The notes: generated by a model from the letters alone, not told the origin. A DNA stretch of 64,000 bases from Flavobacterium anhuiense (GCF_004151235.1 NZ_JUIV01000017.1:62001-126000); one strand, 5' to 3'. Shown: positions 9,239-17,652, counted from the stretch's first letter. Numbers and translations: made by a program.

Positions 9239-11161
9239 ATGCCATCTCACGAAAGCTTCCATTGCAGCATATGTAGCCAAACCTAATTGGTGATACAACT
9301 CAGCTGTTTCACGGTTTCTGTCTTCTGCTCTCTGCCAGAACTCTCTTGCGTCTGTTCCTTGGAAAACAACTCCGTCTTTTTGAGATTGGTGTTTGAAGAT
9401 CCCGTGACGTTTTGCTAAAACTTGGTCTGGACTCATCGGAACTGCCATTTCAACTTCGTCAATTCCCCACTCTTGCCAAGCTCCACGGTATAACCATAAC
9501 CAGCAATCGTTCATGAATTCTTTTGGTTTTAAAACTTTAACCGCTTCAAAAATTGCATCTAAACAAACTTTGTGTGTTCCGTGCGGATCAGCTAAATCTC
9601 CAGCTGCATAAATTTGGTGCGGTTTAATTTTTTCAATTAAATCAACTGTCAACTGAATATCTTCTGGTCCGATTGGTTTTTTCTCGATTGTTCCTGTTTC
9701 ATAGAAAGGCAATTCCATAAAGTGAATTTGAGAATCTGGAAGACCCACAAAATAACTTGTAGCTCTCGCCTCTCCTTTTCTGATCAAACCTTTAATATAA
9801 CGAACTTCTGGAATATCAATTTCGCTGTTCTTTTTGTTCTGTAAAAATGCTTCTGCTTTTTTGTAGATGTTATCTGCCTCCTCGCTTTTGATTCCGAATT
9901 TCTCGTTGTAATCAATTACGAATCTTGCAAAACGCAATGCTTCATCATCTGCCACTGCAATGTTTCCAGAAGTTTGGTACGCAACGTGCACTTCATGACC
10001 TTGCTCTTGCAAACGCATAAAAGTTCCTCCCATACTAATGATATCATCATCAGGGTGCGGGCTAAAAATCAACACACGTTTTCTAGCTGGTTCTGCTCTT
10101 TCAGGACGATTGGTATCATCTGAATTTGGTTTTCCACCTGGCCAACCTGTAATTGTATTTTGTAATTTATTAAAAATCTTAATATTAGTATCGTAAGCTG
10201 GACCTGAATCTGCTAACAAATCGCTCATACCGTTTTCGATATAATCAGCATCTGTAAGCATTAAAATTGGTTTTTTCAGATCTAATGCTAATCCTAAAAC
10301 CGCTTTACGAGTTAATTTATCTGTCCAAACGATTTTCTCAACCAACCAAGGCTTGTTGATTCTCGTTAGTTTTGAAGAAGCTTCTTTATCCAAAACAAAA
10401 ACCGCATTGTTGTGCTCTTGCAAGAAAGATGCAGGAACTCGGTTTGTAACTTCATCTTCAACAGATTTTTTTACAATATTTGCTTTTCCTTCACCCCAAG
10501 CTAATAAGATTACTCTTTTTGCTTCCATGATTTTTTTAACTCCAAGTGTAATAGCCGTTCTTGGCGTATTATTCAAACCAAAGAAATCTTTACTTGCCGC
10601 AACTCTTGTAATATGATCCAAAGCCACTAAACGAGTTTTAGAGTTTTGAAGCGAACCAGACTCGTTAAATCCGATATGTCCGTTTCCTCCAATTCCAAGA
10701 ATCTGAAGATCGATTCCGCCTAAAGCTTCGATTTTTGCTTCATATTCGTGGCAATAATCTGCAATTTGCTCTTTTGTCAAAAGTCCGTCTGGAACGTGAG
10801 CGTTTTCAGGTAAAATATCGACATGATCAAACAAAAGTTCTTTCATGAAACGAACATAACTGTTGATTGAATTCGGTTCCATTGGATAATATTCATCCAA
10901 GTTAAAACTGATTACGTTTTTGAAACTCAAACCTTCTTCTTTGTGAAGGCGTACTAATTCAGCATATAATCCTTTTGGAGAAGAGCCTGTTGCCAAACCT
11001 AAAATACAAGGTTTTCCTTCTTTTTGTTTTTCTTTGATTAAAGCTGCAATTTCCTGCGCTACTTCTTTTGAAGCTTCTGTTGAGTTTTCAAAAACAACCG
11101 TATTGATGTTTTCGAATCGTTTTTCGAAACCTGTTGCTTTGTCGATTTTACTTTTTAACAT
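9233..11161 (-). CDS. nagB: NagB-like deaminase fused to a PIG-L/LmbE deacetylase domain
   Basis: Protein of 642 residues with two domains. Residues about 1-290 are a glucosamine-6-phosphate deaminase domain (NagB), which converts GlcN-6-P to fructose-6-P and ammonia. Asp89 in FNLDEYYPM and His162 and Glu167 in GNGHIGFNES fit the catalytic set. Residues about 360-640 form a PIG-L/LmbE zinc deacetylase domain, with HPDDD at 369-373 and a later DPHGTH. Bacteroides proteins annotated as NagB-like (for example BT_0258) share this architecture. The fusion suggests N-deacetylation and deamination of an amino sugar by one polypeptide, which is inference. It is the last gene of the leftward PUL arm, 235 bp after the transporter. 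No signal peptide, so cytoplasmic. Confidence 0.9.
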   Translation of the reverse strand: MLKSKIDKATGFEKRFENINTVVFENSTEASKEVAQEIAALIKEKQKEGKPCILGLATGSSPKGLYAELVRLHKEEGLSFKNVISFNLDEYYPMEPNSINSYVRFMKELLFDHVDILPENAHVPDGLLTKEQIADYCHEYEAKIEALGGIDLQILGIGGNGHIGFNESGSLQNSKTRLVALDHITRVAASKDFFGLNNTPRTAITLGVKKIMEAKRVILLAWGEGKANIVKKSVEDEVTNRVPASFLQEHNNAVFVLDKEASSKLTRINKPWLVEKIVWTDKLTRKAVLGLALDLKKPILMLTDADYIENGMSDLLADSGPAYDTNIKIFNKLQNTITGWPGGKPNSDDTNRPERAEPARKRVLIFSPHPDDDIISMGGTFMRLQEQGHEVHVAYQTSGNIAVADDEALRFARFVIDYNEKFGIKSEEADNIYKKAEAFLQNKKNSEIDIPEVRYIKGLIRKGEARATSYFVGLPDSQIHFMELPFYETGTIEKKPIGPEDIQLTVDLIEKIKPHQIYAAGDLADPHGTHKVCLDAIFEAVKVLKPKEFMNDCWLWLYRGAWQEWGIDEVEMAVPMSPDQVLAKRHGIFKHQSQKDGVVFQGTDAREFWQRAEDRNRETAELYHQLGLATYAAMEAFVRWHY

Positions 11162-11396
11162 GATATATTAATTTTTATTTTTTTCTTTCTGAACAAACCC
11201 ATCGGTGAATATTTTTAACACAAGAAGCATAGTTTTATTTGCTTAATTAAAAAAGGCGTTTCACTAATTTAAATGCACATAGCTTATCTATGTGTGGAAA
11301 CTAGTTTCTTTTACTCTCTTCTTTTTAAAGATAAAGTTCTATGTTTCTATGTGTTAATATTTACTTTTTTTTTTAATCACCCAATGTATTCTTCAA

Positions 11397-12770
11397 CTAC
11401 CATTTCCTGTATTTATGCCCTCTTACAGCATAAAACAAAATCATTGCATAAGAAGGCAGTAGCATTAAATACGCCAATTGATTACCGCTTTTTGAAACGT
11501 CCTGCATATTTTTTGCAAGATTTGCAGAATTGATGCTTTCAGTGATCATTCCATAGAATAATGGAAAAACCGCTCCACCAATAATTCCCATAATCAAAAT
11601 AGCGCTTCCTATTTTTGTATAACCTCCTAAATCCTGCAAAGCCATTGGCCATATCGCTGGCCAGCATAATGCATTTGCCAATCCTAAAAGTGCTACTAAA
11701 AATATTACCACAGGTATATTTGGAGTCCTTGGCAATGCAATCATTATTTTTGGCGAAATCAAAACAATCGCTAAAACCAGCACCAAACCTAGCATTCCAG
11801 ACACTTTTAAAGCTGTGACTTGAGAAACATATTTAGGAATCAAGACTATTCCAAGAACGTATCCAACAACCATTGCCGACATCGTAAATGATGTTAATTT
11901 TAGATAGAAATTTCCTTCTTCGCCGTAAACTCCCAATTGCTTTCCGAAAGCCCCAATAGAATCTCCCGCTAAAACTTCGGCAGATAAATACAGCATTAAA
12001 GTAATTACTCCTAAAACCAGTTGCGGGTGCTGAAAGGCATTTTTAATCTGTTTGAAAATACTCAATTCTGATACATTTCCTTCTTCATCCAAATCAATTT
12101 CTGGCAAAGGAGAAAATTTCACCATAAGAGCTAAAACAGTAATAATCAACCCCATATAAAGATACGGTGTTTGTAATTGTAATGCAAGAGAATTTAATGC
12201 GCTAGTTTTTGCTGCTTCATCCATCAAGGCAATTTTGTCTGCGGTAAAGTCTTGCATATTAGACAAAACCAAAACTGTTAGCACAATTGGCGCAACAAAT
12301 CCTGCCAATTTATTTGCAATTCCTAAAACACTGATTCTTGCAGCAGCACTTTCTCTCGGCCCAATCACCACTACATACGGATTTGAAGCCGTCTGTAAAA
12401 CTGCCAAACCAGTTCCCATTACAAACAAGGCTAATAAAAACAACAGAAATGTACGATTAGAAGCCGCTGGATAAAACATAAAAGCTCCCGCGGCAATAAT
12501 CAATAGCCCTAAGGAAATTCCGTTTTTATATCCCACTTTTTCAATGATATATGAAGAAGGAACTGCCATTACGAAGTAGGCAATATAAAATGCGAAAGTC
12601 ACAAAATAGGCTTGCGAAGAAGTTAGTTCGCAAGCTAATTCAAAAAACGGAATTAATGGTCCGTTAAGCCAGGTTACGAATCCTAGAATAAAAAACAATA
12701 AGGTTAAAATCACCATCGGAACAATGGTACTTTTTTTCTCTACTTGTAATGTACTTTGAATGTTTGTCAT
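11397..12770 (-). CDS. Sugar MFS transporter (FucP/GluP type)
   Basis: Protein of 457 residues with about 12 membrane segments. The N-terminal FFILGFVTWLNGPLIPFFEL and ALFVMGTGLAVLQTASNPYV stretches are typical of the fucose/glucose/galactose:proton symporter branch, which includes NagP (GlcNAc) in other bacteria. It would carry the PUL's monosaccharide across the inner membrane. It lies between the nucleotidyltransferase (165-bp gap) and the NagB fusion. Substrate cannot be fixed from sequence, but the neighbours suggest an amino sugar or galactose-type sugar. A TACTTTTG box lies about 113 bp upstream (12883-12890, leftward) but without a good minus-33 element. Confidence 0.88.
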   Translation of the reverse strand: MTNIQSTLQVEKKSTIVPMVILTLLFFILGFVTWLNGPLIPFFELACELTSSQAYFVTFAFYIAYFVMAVPSSYIIEKVGYKNGISLGLLIIAAGAFMFYPAASNRTFLLFLLALFVMGTGLAVLQTASNPYVVVIGPRESAAARISVLGIANKLAGFVAPIVLTVLVLSNMQDFTADKIALMDEAAKTSALNSLALQLQTPYLYMGLIITVLALMVKFSPLPEIDLDEEGNVSELSIFKQIKNAFQHPQLVLGVITLMLYLSAEVLAGDSIGAFGKQLGVYGEEGNFYLKLTSFTMSAMVVGYVLGIVLIPKYVSQVTALKVSGMLGLVLVLAIVLISPKIMIALPRTPNIPVVIFLVALLGLANALCWPAIWPMALQDLGGYTKIGSAILIMGIIGGAVFPLFYGMITESINSANLAKNMQDVSKSGNQLAYLMLLPSYAMILFYAVRGHKYRKW

Positions 12771-12935
12771 AATTTTTGGTTGATTTAGTTATAGATTTAT
12801 TTAATTCAAAATCTAAATTAGAATCAACTCTCACATTATTGATTGCGTAATTTATGCAAATATCTGCATTTTTTTTGCAAAACAAAAGTACTACATTAAA
12901 TTTCCTTATTCTCTAATTTAGATATGAAAGTTTTG

Positions 12936-13817
12936 TTAATTTTTGTTATTCCAATTTAAATCAGGATAATATTTTGCCAAATATGTTTTTACTTCGGCAA
13001 TATCTTCTTTGGCAGTTAAGTCTGGAACGTGCTCAGAAAACGGAATTCCGACAGTAGTTTGCGGATTTTCCTTAACAGAGTTCAAAAGAACCGTTGGAAG
13101 TTCTTTTTCATCACGCTCTGGATGAACAGGACAATTTTTAAGATGTATATATAAGGTCTTGCCGTTAAACTTAAAAGCATTCATACTGACACGTATCTTA
13201 CCTTCTGCATCTTTATATTGCTCCAAATCTTCTTCTGATGGCTTTTCTAAAATATCCAACAGCTGATTGTTTTGATCTAATTTTGCAATCGCAAAACGCG
13301 AAATACGCTCCAATGGAAAATCCATTGCATCACGATCATAACTAATAAAAGCGTTCGGACTTTCGGTTTCTCTCAAAGCACGCAATGCTTCAGCAGAATA
13401 TAGATTATCACTATTACAAACCGAATAAAACTGCGAATTTAGTTCTGGATATTGCTCTACAGCCTGAAACAGAGCATCTGCAGTTCCAAAAGGCTTTACC
13501 CTTCCTTCTGGAATATATTGAACAGCAAATGAAATATTGAGTCCGTGAAAATCATTATCTTTCATTTTACTGCCGTAAAACTCCTTGAATAGTTCTCCTT
13601 GTTCTCCTATAACAATATATATGTTTTTATAGCCTGCTTTTTTAGCATTCCATAAAAGGTAATCCAAAAGAGGTCTTCCACTTGCGCCAACACCAATTAA
13701 ACCTTTACTTCTTTCGTTGGCTTGCGCAATTTCTTCTGGAGATAAATTATTTGTAACCGCTTCTTTTTTCATACGAGAAGAAGCTCCGCCGGCTAAAATC
13801 ACTAAACTGTCGTGCAT
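12936..13817 (-). CDS. Sugar nucleotidyltransferase-like protein
   Basis: Protein of 293 residues. The start SLVILAGGASSRMKKEA (4-20) is the nucleotide-binding loop of NTP-transferases, followed by a Rossmann-like fold with GVGASGRPLLDYLLWNAKKAG and a sugar-phosphate region containing ILEKPSEED. It probably joins a nucleotide to a sugar-1-phosphate, or a related reaction. The gene starts 6 bp after the GHMP kinase, so the two are almost surely cotranscribed and may act in sequence: kinase makes sugar-1-P, this enzyme makes NDP-sugar. The substrate is not known. No signal peptide. Confidence 0.82.
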   Translation of the reverse strand: MHDSLVILAGGASSRMKKEAVTNNLSPEEIAQANERSKGLIGVGASGRPLLDYLLWNAKKAGYKNIYIVIGEQGELFKEFYGSKMKDNDFHGLNISFAVQYIPEGRVKPFGTADALFQAVEQYPELNSQFYSVCNSDNLYSAEALRALRETESPNAFISYDRDAMDFPLERISRFAIAKLDQNNQLLDILEKPSEEDLEQYKDAEGKIRVSMNAFKFNGKTLYIHLKNCPVHPERDEKELPTVLLNSVKENPQTTVGIPFSEHVPDLTAKEDIAEVKTYLAKYYPDLNWNNKN

Positions 13818-13823
13818 TTTATT

Positions 13824-14915
13824 TTAATTTTCAATATTATCAATAATTCGTACTCCGGGATCAACGTTTACCGCATAAGCTTCCTGTGCTCCTGCCTCTA
13901 AAATCGCTTTAATAACCACATTTTCATTTTTTGGATCTGCAATTACCACGATACTTCCGCCGCCGCCTGAACCCACAATTTTTGCTCCGTATGCTCCAGC
14001 TTTCAATGCCGCATTAATCATAGCATCAATTCTCGGAACCGTAATTTTCAGCAAATCACGCAAAACTTCATGATGGCCATTCATTAAAGCACCAATTTTT
14101 TTAAGATCTAAAACTGGTTTTTCAAATTCTTTTAAAGCCTCTTTAGTATAAAGGTAATTCTTGATGGCTGCTTCAAAAAACGGAATCAGACGATCTGGAA
14201 GACAATTTCTGTATTTATCAACATCTTCAATTTCCGAAGCATTTAAATCAAACTGCGGATAATTGCGTTTAACCAAATCAATCGCCAATAAAGCATTTCC
14301 TTTCAATTCGCCAAGAAGCCCAATTGTTTCCTTTGGAACGCCCGAAACACCTGTAATCAATCCTTTCAATTCCGTACCTATAACATCAAAAGAAAAAGGC
14401 TTTTTAGTATTGATGTAAACAATATTTCCAACTCCAATACTAAAATGATCCATCATTCCGCCAGGTTCTCCGTGTTCCAAAACTTCAGATTCATAGCCTA
14501 ATTTTGAAAGAAATTCAGGCGTAACTTCATGATCAATTCCAAAAGCTTCTATCAAGAAACGAATCCAAGCCATCAATAAAGCTGACGAACTCGATGTTCC
14601 AGAATTAATCGGAATATCTCCAGTAATTGTAATGGTGTAACCAGATGTCGGTTTACAGCCATATCTGCGTAAGACGCGCAATGAGGATGCAAAATAATCT
14701 CTTGGTTCTAATTTTTCGAAAGCCTCGTTGATATCGATAATCCGAATTTCATTAATATCAATCATATTCAGAACAAATGTTTCGGTCTGATTTTGTTTTG
14801 CAATTAATTTAATATTTCGATCTATCGCACAGGCTATAACAGGCAATCCTAAGTAGTCTTGATGATCTCCAAAAAGACAGGTTCGGCCGGGAGCTAATGA
14901 CGTGATTTTTTTCAC
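13824..14915 (-). CDS. GHMP-family sugar kinase (galactokinase-like)
   Basis: Protein of 363 residues in the GHMP kinase superfamily. The N-terminus APGRTCLFGDHQDYLGLPV resembles the galactokinase signature (PGRVNLIGEHTDY) but differs at several places. The ATP-binding loop PINSGTSSSSA is at 102-112, a candidate catalytic Asp156 lies in GGMMDHFS, and the C-terminal glycine-rich motif GSGGGGSIVV is near 328. It is close to galactokinase and N-acetylhexosamine or fucose kinases, so it likely phosphorylates a hexose or hexosamine at C1. It is the first gene of the leftward PUL arm and has an operator/promoter cassette 90 bp upstream. Confidence 0.85.
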   Translation of the reverse strand: MKKITSLAPGRTCLFGDHQDYLGLPVIACAIDRNIKLIAKQNQTETFVLNMIDINEIRIIDINEAFEKLEPRDYFASSLRVLRRYGCKPTSGYTITITGDIPINSGTSSSSALLMAWIRFLIEAFGIDHEVTPEFLSKLGYESEVLEHGEPGGMMDHFSIGVGNIVYINTKKPFSFDVIGTELKGLITGVSGVPKETIGLLGELKGNALLAIDLVKRNYPQFDLNASEIEDVDKYRNCLPDRLIPFFEAAIKNYLYTKEALKEFEKPVLDLKKIGALMNGHHEVLRDLLKITVPRIDAMINAALKAGAYGAKIVGSGGGGSIVVIADPKNENVVIKAILEAGAQEAYAVNVDPGVRIIDNIEN

Positions 14916-15004
14916 TTAAACACTTTGTATTAAAACGCTTCAATTCAACAAATTACAGCGCAAATTAGTTATAAATTTATTTTCGGTTTTCGGTTTTGAT
15001 TTCA

Positions 15005-15035
15005 CGAAACTAGAGATTATATTTTTATAAAACAA
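15005..15035 (-). promoter_or_regulatory. Promoter of the kinase-transporter-nagB arm
   Basis: Read leftward: TTG (plus-strand CAA at 15033-15035), a 20-bp spacer, then TAGTTTCG (plus-strand 15005-15012), one mismatch from TAnnTTTG. The same 31 bp, including the spacer, recurs upstream of susC. The leader to the kinase ATG would be about 80 bases. Two operator palindromes lie directly upstream. Confidence 0.65.
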
Positions 15036-15050
15036 GAAAAAACATAAAAA

Positions 15051-15087
15051 TGTGCTCGAACACATATTTTTTGTGTTCTCGAGCACA
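15051..15087. promoter_or_regulatory. Paired LacI-type operators (left copy)
   Basis: Two palindromes lie here: TGTGCTCGAACACA at 15051-15064 and TGTGTTCTCGAGCACA at 15072-15087, with centres 22 bp apart, about two helical turns. Both have the central CG usual for LacI-family sites. Relative to the leftward kinase promoter they sit near -59 and -81, upstream of the polymerase boxes. They also lie upstream of the rightward lacI gene. The binding protein is inferred from the adjacent regulator. Confidence 0.7.
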
Positions 15088-15133
15088 TTTATTAATTCTT
15101 ACAGAAAAATTACGTTTATTAAATCAAAGTTTT

Positions 15134-15141
15134 TATATTTG
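15134..15141 (+). promoter_or_regulatory. Minus-7 box of lacI, close to its start codon
   Basis: TATATTTG at 15134-15141 is a perfect TAnnTTTG match and ends five bases before the lacI ATG at 15147. Transcription would begin at or next to the ATG, giving a leaderless or nearly leaderless message. No TTG is found at the expected minus-33 place, so dependence on an activator is possible. Confidence 0.5.
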
Positions 15142-15146
15142 CTCAT

Positions 15147-16187
15147 ATGGATAAAAAGTACACAATTAAGGATATAGCACAAATGGCTGGAGTTTCTAAA
15201 GGAACTGTAGACCGCGTGCTGCACAACAGAGGAAAAGTCTCTCCTGCTGCACTCGAAAAAATCAATGAAGTTTTGAATGTTATTGATTACGAACCCAACT
15301 TAATTGCACGAAATTTAAAAAGCACCAAAGTTTACCGCATTTGTGTCTTGCTTCCAGATCCTGTATTTGACCCTTATTGGCTTCCGTGCGTTAATGGAAT
15401 CCAAGATGCCATTAAAGAATTCAAAGCTTATAATGTTAACATAGAAATTCATTACTTTAATCCAGAAAGCACCAAATCGTTTCTAAAAACAAACGAAGCC
15501 ATTGTAGCTCAATCGCCAGATGCTGTTTTACTAACTCCTCTTTTCCATAAAGAAACCTTAGAAATCATAAAACAATATGACGAATTGGGAATTATGGTAA
15601 ATACTTTCAACAACCAGGTTGAATCTTCTTCTATAAAAAGTTTTGTTGGGCAAGATTTATATAAAAGCGGACGTGTTGCCGCGAGTTTAATGAATTTGAT
15701 TCTTCCTAAAGGACAGATTGCGATTATCCATATTGATGAAAGCTTAAAAAATGCAGTTCACATGCAAGAAAAAGAGCGAGGTTTTAGAAGTTATTTTGAC
15801 GAAAAAAATCTTTCTGATTTCTCTTTAACCACATTAAAGCTGAAATATTCCAACATTGAAACTAAACTGACGTCATTCTTGAACGAAAACCCAGATTTGA
15901 GTGGCGTTTTCATTACCACTTCGAAAGCTTATCAAATTGCTTCTTCCCTTTCCAATATAACAGACAAAAAAATTGTTTTGATTGGATATGATTTAATCGA
16001 CAAGAACGTCAGCTATTTAAATCAGGGACTGGTTCACTTTTTAATTCATCAAAATCAGAAGAGACAGGCTTATTTAGGTGTTAGCACTTTAGCAGATCAC
16101 TTTTTATTCAGAAAAGACATTCCAGAAACTATTTTACTTCCCATTGATATTATTAATGTCGAAAATGCTTCTTTTTATATCAGCTAA
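15147..16187 (+). CDS. LacI-family transcriptional regulator
   Basis: Protein of 346 residues. The N-terminal helix-turn-helix is clear (YTIKDIAQMAGVSKGTVDRV at 5-24, then LHNRGKVS), followed by a periplasmic-binding-protein-like sensor domain from about residue 60 (YRICVLLPDPVFDPYW) to the end. It is expected to sense a sugar or sugar phosphate and bind the TGTGYTCGARCACA sites next to its own gene and upstream of susC. The operators lie upstream of the promoter boxes, a position more usual for an activator than a repressor. The start is fixed by the DNA-binding domain, which begins right after it. It is convergent with the CBM9-like gene. Confidence 0.92.
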   Translation: MDKKYTIKDIAQMAGVSKGTVDRVLHNRGKVSPAALEKINEVLNVIDYEPNLIARNLKSTKVYRICVLLPDPVFDPYWLPCVNGIQDAIKEFKAYNVNIEIHYFNPESTKSFLKTNEAIVAQSPDAVLLTPLFHKETLEIIKQYDELGIMVNTFNNQVESSSIKSFVGQDLYKSGRVAASLMNLILPKGQIAIIHIDESLKNAVHMQEKERGFRSYFDEKNLSDFSLTTLKLKYSNIETKLTSFLNENPDLSGVFITTSKAYQIASSLSNITDKKIVLIGYDLIDKNVSYLNQGLVHFLIHQNQKRQAYLGVSTLADHFLFRKDIPETILLPIDIINVENASFYIS

Positions 16188-16191
16188 AAGT

Positions 16192-16332
16192 TTATGCCGC
16201 TAAGGCGCTAAGGCACGAAGTTTTTTTTCACTTTCAAAGTATAACTTGAATTGCCTCTAGCTTTAGCTGGAGGCAATTCATATTTCTTTTTTACTTTAAA
16301 AAAACTTTGCGTCTTAGCGTCTTAGTGGCAAA
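16192..16332. repeat. CTAAG/CTTAG inverted repeat enclosing a hairpin
   Basis: The left arm (16192-16230, words GCCGCTAAGGCGCTAAGGC) and right arm (16299-16332, TTTGCGTCTTAGCGTCTTAG) form a long imperfect stem. Inside it lies a separate strong hairpin at 16248-16279. The element separates convergent genes. Confidence 0.7.
16248..16279. terminator. Possible bidirectional terminator between lacI and the CBM9-like gene
   Basis: GAATTGCCTCTAGCT pairs with AGCTGGAGGCAATTC (15-bp arms, one mismatch, tiny loop). T-rich sequence follows on the right and A-rich sequence precedes it on the left, so it could end transcription from both convergent genes. Confidence 0.55.
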
Positions 16333-16971
16333 TCACTTCACTAAAACAAACTTTCCAAAAGAAGATGCTATGTGAAAATTTGGTTCGGGAGTATTTGGAT
16401 CTACCCACGTAATCCAAGTTGGTTCATAATTACCATTTTTATCTTTGGAGAATTTTGCCCTGTAAACACCTGTTTCGATAGTATTATTATGCAATAATCC
16501 TAATTCTTCTAAAGATGCAATACTAATTACCCCTGCAACCGTAAAAGAAACCTCATCTGCAGAAGATTCTAATTTAATTTGATTTTCAGGCCATTTCCAT
16601 TCATAATCAAAAACTTTGCCTTGAAGAGCATGAAAGTCCAGTAATCTCGTCGAAGGATCGATTTCAAGACAGTAATATGGATTAAGCTTATCATTGCTTC
16701 TAAAAAAAAGCTCCACTCGATCTGAATTACAAATACTATCAACACTATTATCTTTTTGATCGATATAAACGTCTGCATCAAAAACTCTAAAGTTGAAATA
16801 GAAATTTTCTTGATCCCATAGCGCGCGAAATTCAATTTTCAAGACCGGTTCGTTATTCCACGGAGAAACAAAATCAGTTAAACAATCTGCTTTTTCCCAA
16901 AAAAAAGAATCTAAAATCTGAGTTTCATTCTTTTGATTTTTATCTATTATTTGTACTTGGTATTCTTTCAA
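16333..16971 (-). CDS. CBM9/DOMON-like carbohydrate-binding protein, no signal peptide
   Basis: Protein of 212 residues that is mostly one beta-sandwich resembling carbohydrate-binding family 9. Supporting segments are ALWDQENFYFNFRVFDADVY (50-69), SDRVELFFRS, YYCLEIDPSTRLLDFHA and the C-terminal WITWVDPNTPEPNFHIASSFG. Such modules normally bind sugar chain ends outside the cell, but here no signal peptide is seen and the protein starts directly with MKEYQVQIID. It may be cytoplasmic or its start may be misread. It lies inside the PUL, convergent with lacI and divergent from susC. Function not known. Confidence 0.7.
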   Translation of the reverse strand: MKEYQVQIIDKNQKNETQILDSFFWEKADCLTDFVSPWNNEPVLKIEFRALWDQENFYFNFRVFDADVYIDQKDNSVDSICNSDRVELFFRSNDKLNPYYCLEIDPSTRLLDFHALQGKVFDYEWKWPENQIKLESSADEVSFTVAGVISIASLEELGLLHNNTIETGVYRAKFSKDKNGNYEPTWITWVDPNTPEPNFHIASSFGKFVLVK

Positions 16972-17320
16972 AATTCTACTTCTTAAAATCTGTTAATTTT
17001 TCATTTTCAAAAAAAGGTCAAAATGACCATTAATTCATTTTACGTTTATGCCTTTTTTCTTCATGACCAATATAGTTTAAAAATTGAATTGAAAAACAAA
17101 TCAAATTCATAATTAAATCTAAAACTTCACTCTTTTTCAACATAAGAAAAGACTGCTTAATTTTTACGTTTTTACATTAGTCATTGCGAAATTCATAAGT
17201 TTTTACAAAAAGAGCTTTTATTATTCAAAAAACAGTCAGTTTTAAGAGCTTCAGCATTTCTAAAACATTTTAAAAATATCTCATCTTTTTAAGTCTAAAA
17301 AAACGTTTCGCACAATTTTA

Positions 17321-17357
17321 TGTGCTCGAGAACATAAATTTCGTGTGTTCGAGCACA
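17321..17357. promoter_or_regulatory. Paired LacI-type operators (right copy)
   Basis: TGTGCTCGAGAACATA at 17321-17336 and TGTGTTCGAGCACA at 17344-17357 are the mirror image of the pair at 15051-15087, with the same 22-bp centre spacing. They sit near -60 and -82 relative to the proposed susC promoter start. Confidence 0.7.
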
Positions 17358-17373
17358 TTTTTTGTGTTTTTTC

Positions 17374-17404
17374 TTGTTTTATAAAAATATAATCTCTAGT
17401 TTCG
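17374..17404 (+). promoter_or_regulatory. Promoter of the susC arm
   Basis: TTG at 17374-17376, a 20-bp spacer, and TAGTTTCG at 17397-17404. The whole stretch is identical to the kinase-arm promoter read in its own direction. The conservation of the AT-rich spacer as well as the boxes suggests a duplicated cassette and not chance similarity. Confidence 0.65.
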
Positions 17405-17652
17405 TCAGAGATTAATCTTAAAACTAAGTTAATTATGCAAAATTTCAGGTGATTTTTAAGCTCAAAAAAAGAAGAAAAACAAACTAAACAAGCCGTGTTT
17501 AGGAGTAAAAAAAGAAGTCTCTGGTTTGCATAAAAAACAATTCAATCCAAACACAATCAAAAAGACAAAATGAATTTCCAGATCAAAAAAGAAATCTAAA
17601 ACCTACAAACAAAGAAAAAACAATTAAACATTAACCAAAACCAATTCAAAGT

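Larger units (their letters stand above)
16972..17652. other. Long regulatory space upstream of susC
   Basis: About 680 AT-rich bases without a coding frame. Positions 17321-17405 hold the operator/promoter cassette described separately. The roughly 240 bases between that promoter and the susC ATG would form a long purine-rich 5' leader (many AAAGAAAAAC-type words). I see no recognisable riboswitch or terminator in the leader. The first 350 bases, upstream of the CBM9-like gene, show nothing clear. Confidence 0.5.

Noticed and set aside
11273..11533. A plus-strand frame overlapping the 3' end of the MFS gene
   Set aside because: Half of it is antisense to a clear transporter gene and the rest is AT-rich spacer with no family pattern.
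12664..12885. A minus-strand frame over the MFS start region
   Set aside because: Overlaps the true N-terminus of the transporter in another frame and contains only AT-rich leader sequence.
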